Shown one piece after another: positions 61,378-64,000 of a stretch of DNA of 64,000 bases. The notes under the pieces are model-generated. The model saw only the letters and a list, made by a program, of their open reading frames with translations, ran no database searches and had not been told where the DNA came from. The translations under genes were made by a program, and so were the position numbers. The DNA is from Brachybacterium fresconis (GTDB lineage: Bacteria; Actinomycetota; Actinomycetes; Actinomycetales; Dermabacteraceae), in the NCBI RefSeq assembly GCF_017876515.1, contig NZ_JAGIOC010000001.1, positions 682,001 through 746,000 on the forward strand. The letters run 5' to 3'. Position 1 is the first letter of the stretch, and each line of letters opens with the position of its first letter.

Positions 61378-63014
61378 TTGCTGATCGGAGCGACGCGGAA
61401 CTTGAAGGACGAGTCCAGCGTGACGCCCTCGACCTCGGCCGTGGACACGGCGATCTGGGCACCCTGCAGCAGAGGCAGGGTCGAGATCTCCTCGGCCACG
61501 ATGTCCTGGATCTGAACGAACAGCGCCTCGCGCTCCGCCTCGTCCTGGGTGCCGCGCTGCTGCGCGATCAGCTGGTCGACCTTCTCGTTCGAATAGTGGT
61601 TGACCAGGAAGTTGTCCGTGGCGAAGAACGGCGAGAGGTAGTTGTCCGCGTCCGAGTAGTCGGGGAACCAGCCCAGCTGGTAGGCCGGGTAGACGTCGCT
61701 GGTGCGATCCTTGTTGTACTGCACCCACTCGGTGGACTTCAGGTCCACCACGAACAGCTCGTCGGCCTCCAGCTGCGCCTTCACCGCCGCGTACTCGTCG
61801 CCCGAGGAGGCGCCGTAGTGGTCGGGGTTGTACTGCAGGCTGAGCTGCACCGGGATCTCGACGCCGGCGTCCTCGAGGCGCTTCTTCGCGCGAGCGGCGT
61901 CGGGGCCGCCCTCGCCGTCGCCGTACATGTCCTTGAACTGGGTGCCGGAGCCCGGCAGACCCTCGGGGATGTAGGAGTACAGCGGCGTGTAGGTGCCCTT
62001 GTAGACCGACTCCGAGATCGCCGCACGATCCAGGAGATCGGCGGCGGCCTGGCGGACGGCCTGCGACTTGGCCGGATCGGCGTTGTCGGTCTTGGTGCCG
62101 TAGGGCATCGTGGCGAAGTTGAACACGATGTAGCGGATCTCGCCGCCGGGGCCCTCGTGCACGGTCACTGCGTCCTTCGTCGAGAGGTCCTCGATGGCGG
62201 TGGCGGACAGCGAGCGCCACACGCAGTCGATGTTGCCCTCCTGGATGTCCAGCCTCATATTGCTCTGGTCGGCGTAGTAGGACATCGACACCTTCTGCGT
62301 GGCAGGTGCGCCGAAGATGCCCTTGTAACCGTCGAAGGCCTGGTAGGAGACCAGATCGTTGATCTTCCAGCTGGTGATCTGGTAGGGGCCGCAGAACGCG
62401 CCGCCGTCGACGATGTCGTTGTCGGAAAGCACCTCGTCGGCGGGGAAGACGTCGGCGTCGACGATGGGTCCGGCCGGGCTGCACAGCACGTACGGGAAGG
62501 TCTGGTCGTTGGGCTCGGTCAGGTGGAACTCGACGGTGAGGTCGTCGACGGCCACGACCTCCTCGAGGTTCCCCAGCAGGCTCGAGGGACCGTTGGGATC
62601 GGCGATCTTCAGCTGCCGGTCGAAGGTGTGCTTGACGTCCTCGCTGGTCAGCTCGTTGCCATTGGCGAAGGTCAGGCCCTCCTGGAGCGTGACGGTGTAG
62701 ACGTTCTCGCTGGTGAACTCCCCGGACTCGGCGAGGTCGGGCTCGGGCTTGCCGTCCTCGGAGCCGATGGACGTGCCCATCAGGTAGCCGTAGCACTGGG
62801 TCCACACCGTCGAGGACCCGTTGTCGTAGGCGGCCGCCGGATCCAGGGCGGTGACCTTGTCGGTGGTGCCGACGGTGAGGGCGCCCGACCCGTCGCCGCC
62901 ACCGCTGCCGCCGCCGTCGTCCGCGGTCTTCGCGCAGGCGGACAGCAGGACGGGGACCCCCGCCATGGACAGCAGCACTGCCCGTCGCCTCGGGGTGAAA
63001 GCGGCATCGAACAT
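61374..63014 (-). CDS. Extracellular solute-binding lipoprotein, family 5 (second peptide system)
   Basis: This 546-residue binding lipoprotein has a TPRRRAVLLSMAGVPVLLSAC signal (lipobox LSAC, Cys27) followed by a Gly/Asp spacer. The mature part has the SBP_bac_5 pattern: SGEFTSENVYTVTLQEGLTF, then FANGNELTSEDVKHTFDRQL, and a long second lobe. It is the first gene of the second peptide ABC operon and has a good ribosome site (GGAGG). The ligand is unknown. Downstream operon members overlap, so all four proteins should be produced together. Confidence 0.93.
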   Translation of the reverse strand: MFDAAFTPRRRAVLLSMAGVPVLLSACAKTADDGGGSGGGDGSGALTVGTTDKVTALDPAAAYDNGSSTVWTQCYGYLMGTSIGSEDGKPEPDLAESGEFTSENVYTVTLQEGLTFANGNELTSEDVKHTFDRQLKIADPNGPSSLLGNLEEVVAVDDLTVEFHLTEPNDQTFPYVLCSPAGPIVDADVFPADEVLSDNDIVDGGAFCGPYQITSWKINDLVSYQAFDGYKGIFGAPATQKVSMSYYADQSNMRLDIQEGNIDCVWRSLSATAIEDLSTKDAVTVHEGPGGEIRYIVFNFATMPYGTKTDNADPAKSQAVRQAAADLLDRAAISESVYKGTYTPLYSYIPEGLPGSGTQFKDMYGDGEGGPDAARAKKRLEDAGVEIPVQLSLQYNPDHYGASSGDEYAAVKAQLEADELFVVDLKSTEWVQYNKDRTSDVYPAYQLGWFPDYSDADNYLSPFFATDNFLVNHYSNEKVDQLIAQQRGTQDEAEREALFVQIQDIVAEEISTLPLLQGAQIAVSTAEVEGVTLDSSFKFRVAPISK

Positions 63015-63396
63015 GGGGTTCCTCCAGGGGTGAAGCGGTCCGCGGGATCACGGCTCTGTGAGGCGCCGGCGGTTGCTTGTGACGTGACGCACCGGTGCGT
63101 GTGCCCTGAAACGTAGCAGTGACACGCAGGAGCATCGAATCCCTGGAGGGCATCCGCTGACCTGTGACGGAAACGTTATCCGACCGCTCGGATGGGCCGG
63201 CCGGCCTTCCCTGCCGTCCGACGACCACCGTCCCTGCCGCTCGATGCCCGCCTGACGCGCCGTCCTTCGCCCCGCCCGACTCGTCGTCCGACACGCCGGT
63301 CCGGACGTGCAGACTTCCCCGATGCGGTGCGGAGACGTCTCGGATCGGGAGAATGGGCAGGGCGAACCGAGCCGAGGACGACCCGAGGAGACCCCC
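63015..63396. other. Divergent control region between the peptide operon and the lactonase gene
   Basis: This 382-bp region has no gene. On the minus strand TACGTT (at 63110-63115) is a reasonable -10 for the peptide operon. Directly after the expected start point lies a perfect 14-bp palindrome ACGCACCGGTGCGT at 63087-63100. Further right is CGGA-AACGTTA-TCCG (63168-63182), a LacI-like half-symmetric site. The remainder shows nothing specific. Confidence 0.5.
63087..63100. promoter_or_regulatory. 14-bp palindrome, candidate operator of the second peptide operon
   Basis: ACGCACCGGTGCGT is fully self-complementary and lies just downstream of the inferred transcription start of the binding-protein operon, a usual repressor position. 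The regulator is not encoded in the window. Confidence 0.45.
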
Positions 63397-64000
63397 GTGA
63401 CCGATCACCGCTCCACCCTGCTGGCCGATGGCGCCTCTGTCGAGCAGGTGGCCACCGGCGCCACCTGGGCCGAGGGTCCGGTGTGGATCCCGGGTCGCCG
63501 TGCAGTGCGCTTCAGCGACATCCACGACGACCGGATCCTGGAGTACTCCGAGCAGAGCGGGGAGCTGACGGTGTTCAGCGCTGCCGCCGAGTACACCAAC
63601 GGGCGCACCCTGGACCTCGCCGGGCACGTCGTGGAGTGCTCCCACGGCCGCCGCGCGATCCAGCGCGACACCGCCGTCGGCCCCGGACGCCCTCCCGCGC
63701 CGACCACGCTCGTGGACCGCTTCGGACCCCACCGCCTGAACTCCCCCAACGATGTGGTCGTCGCCTCCGACGGGGCGATCTGGTTCACCGACCCCGCCTA
63801 CGGCATCAAGCGACCCGTCGAGGGGCATGCCGGCGAGGAGGAGTACGGCGACCGCTACGTGTTCCGCTACGACGAGGCCGCCGACACCCTCACCCCGGTG
63901 GTGATCGACGTGGAGGCGCCCAACGGGCTGGCCTTCTCCCCCGACGAGTCGCTGCTGTACGTCGCCGACTCCTCGCTCTCACCCGCCGACGAGTCCGACC
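63397..64000 (+). CDS. SMP-30/gluconolactonase/LRE family protein, partial
   Basis: The first 201 codons encode the start of a beta-propeller lactonase: ATWAEGPVW (catalytic metal ligand Glu), RFSDIHDDRI, LNSPNDVVVASDGAIWFTDP and VIDVEAPNGLAFSPDESLLY are all family segments holding Glu and Asn metal ligands. It should hydrolyse sugar lactones such as gluconolactone. The start is the GTG at 63397 with GAGGAG 6-11 nt upstream. The 3' end, about a third of the protein, is outside the window. It is divergent from the peptide transporter operon. Confidence 0.9.
   Translation, partial: MTDHRSTLLADGASVEQVATGATWAEGPVWIPGRRAVRFSDIHDDRILEYSEQSGELTVFSAAAEYTNGRTLDLAGHVVECSHGRRAIQRDTAVGPGRPPAPTTLVDRFGPHRLNSPNDVVVASDGAIWFTDPAYGIKRPVEGHAGEEEYGDRYVFRYDEAADTLTPVVIDVEAPNGLAFSPDESLLYVADSSLSPADESD

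Noticed and set aside
60289..63828. Very long open frame (over 1100 codons) on the minus strand.
   Set aside because: Only its last 362 codons match a permease; the rest overlaps the binding-protein gene in another frame and is a product of high GC.

Overview
The window comes from a very GC-rich (roughly 70%) actinobacterium. Gene content and style (lipoprotein-type ABC binding proteins with Arg-Arg signals, ATGA/GTGA gene overlaps, many apparently leaderless promoters, an Ltp-repeat lipoprotein, DUF1846) resemble Brachybacterium or another Dermabacteraceae genome; that genus is inferred from memory and was not tested. No rRNA, tRNA, CRISPR array, IS element or prophage is visible. The region looks like ordinary chromosome that is rich in uptake systems, with a few decayed genes.

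Layout. 1-4621 (minus): peptide/nickel-type ABC operon (binding lipoprotein, two permeases, ATPase cut by the window edge). 4879-5601 (plus): MgtC-like protein. 5691-11999 (minus): five-gene operon led by a CMD/AhpD fusion protein, followed by a complete Fec-type metallophore importer and a FAD/NAD(P)-binding protein. 12319-18631 (minus): CUT1 sugar ABC operon with ThuA, a Gfo/Idh/MocA dehydrogenase and a LacI regulator. 19168-20721: DUF1846. 20824-23781: secreted nuclease/phosphatase-like protein, VOC remnant, DHFR-like reductase, hemerythrin remnant and ZIP transporter. 23901-26271: divergent GH4 alpha-galactosidase and AraC regulator. 26288-28307: acetyltransferase, MaoC hydratase and alpha/beta hydrolase. 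28422-30393: Ltp-repeat lipoprotein and a small zinc-ribbon protein. 30421-34162: small ORF, NERD-helicase and HipBA pair. 34316-39494: lipoprotein, GMC oxidoreductase, TetR and tandem alpha/beta hydrolases. 39530-46652: short-chain fatty acid transporter, deleted MFS pseudogene, pyruvyltransferase-like protein and a TetR-controlled ABC exporter. 47018-54763: NCS1 permease, TM2 repeat protein, DHFR-like reductase, RecQ, zinc-ribbon NUDIX and haloperoxidase-like hydrolase. 54899-64000: metallophosphoesterase, membrane acyltransferase-like protein, a second peptide ABC operon with a fused double ATPase, and the start of an SMP-30 lactonase.

How the parts work together. Four ABC importers (two peptide-type, one metallophore, one sugar) plus an NCS1 permease, a fatty-acid transporter and a ZIP protein point to a scavenging heterotroph. 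The sugar operon couples uptake to an NAD-linked oxidation module (Gfo/Idh plus ThuA) and its own LacI repressor. The metallophore operon couples import to a redox protein and a carboxymuconolactone-decarboxylase fusion. The GH4 gene faces an AraC regulator across about 90 bp.

The most notable observations are the CMD-AhpD fusion heading the metallophore operon, a perfect 36-bp palindrome inside the exporter ATPase gene, a pair of near-identical 20-bp inverted repeats upstream of the sugar operon, nine genes with a TANNNT element 6-7 nt before the start codon, and a helicase/HipBA cluster that could be a small defence or stress island. I did not find a clear-cut new system, and the functional proposals for these clusters are inferences.
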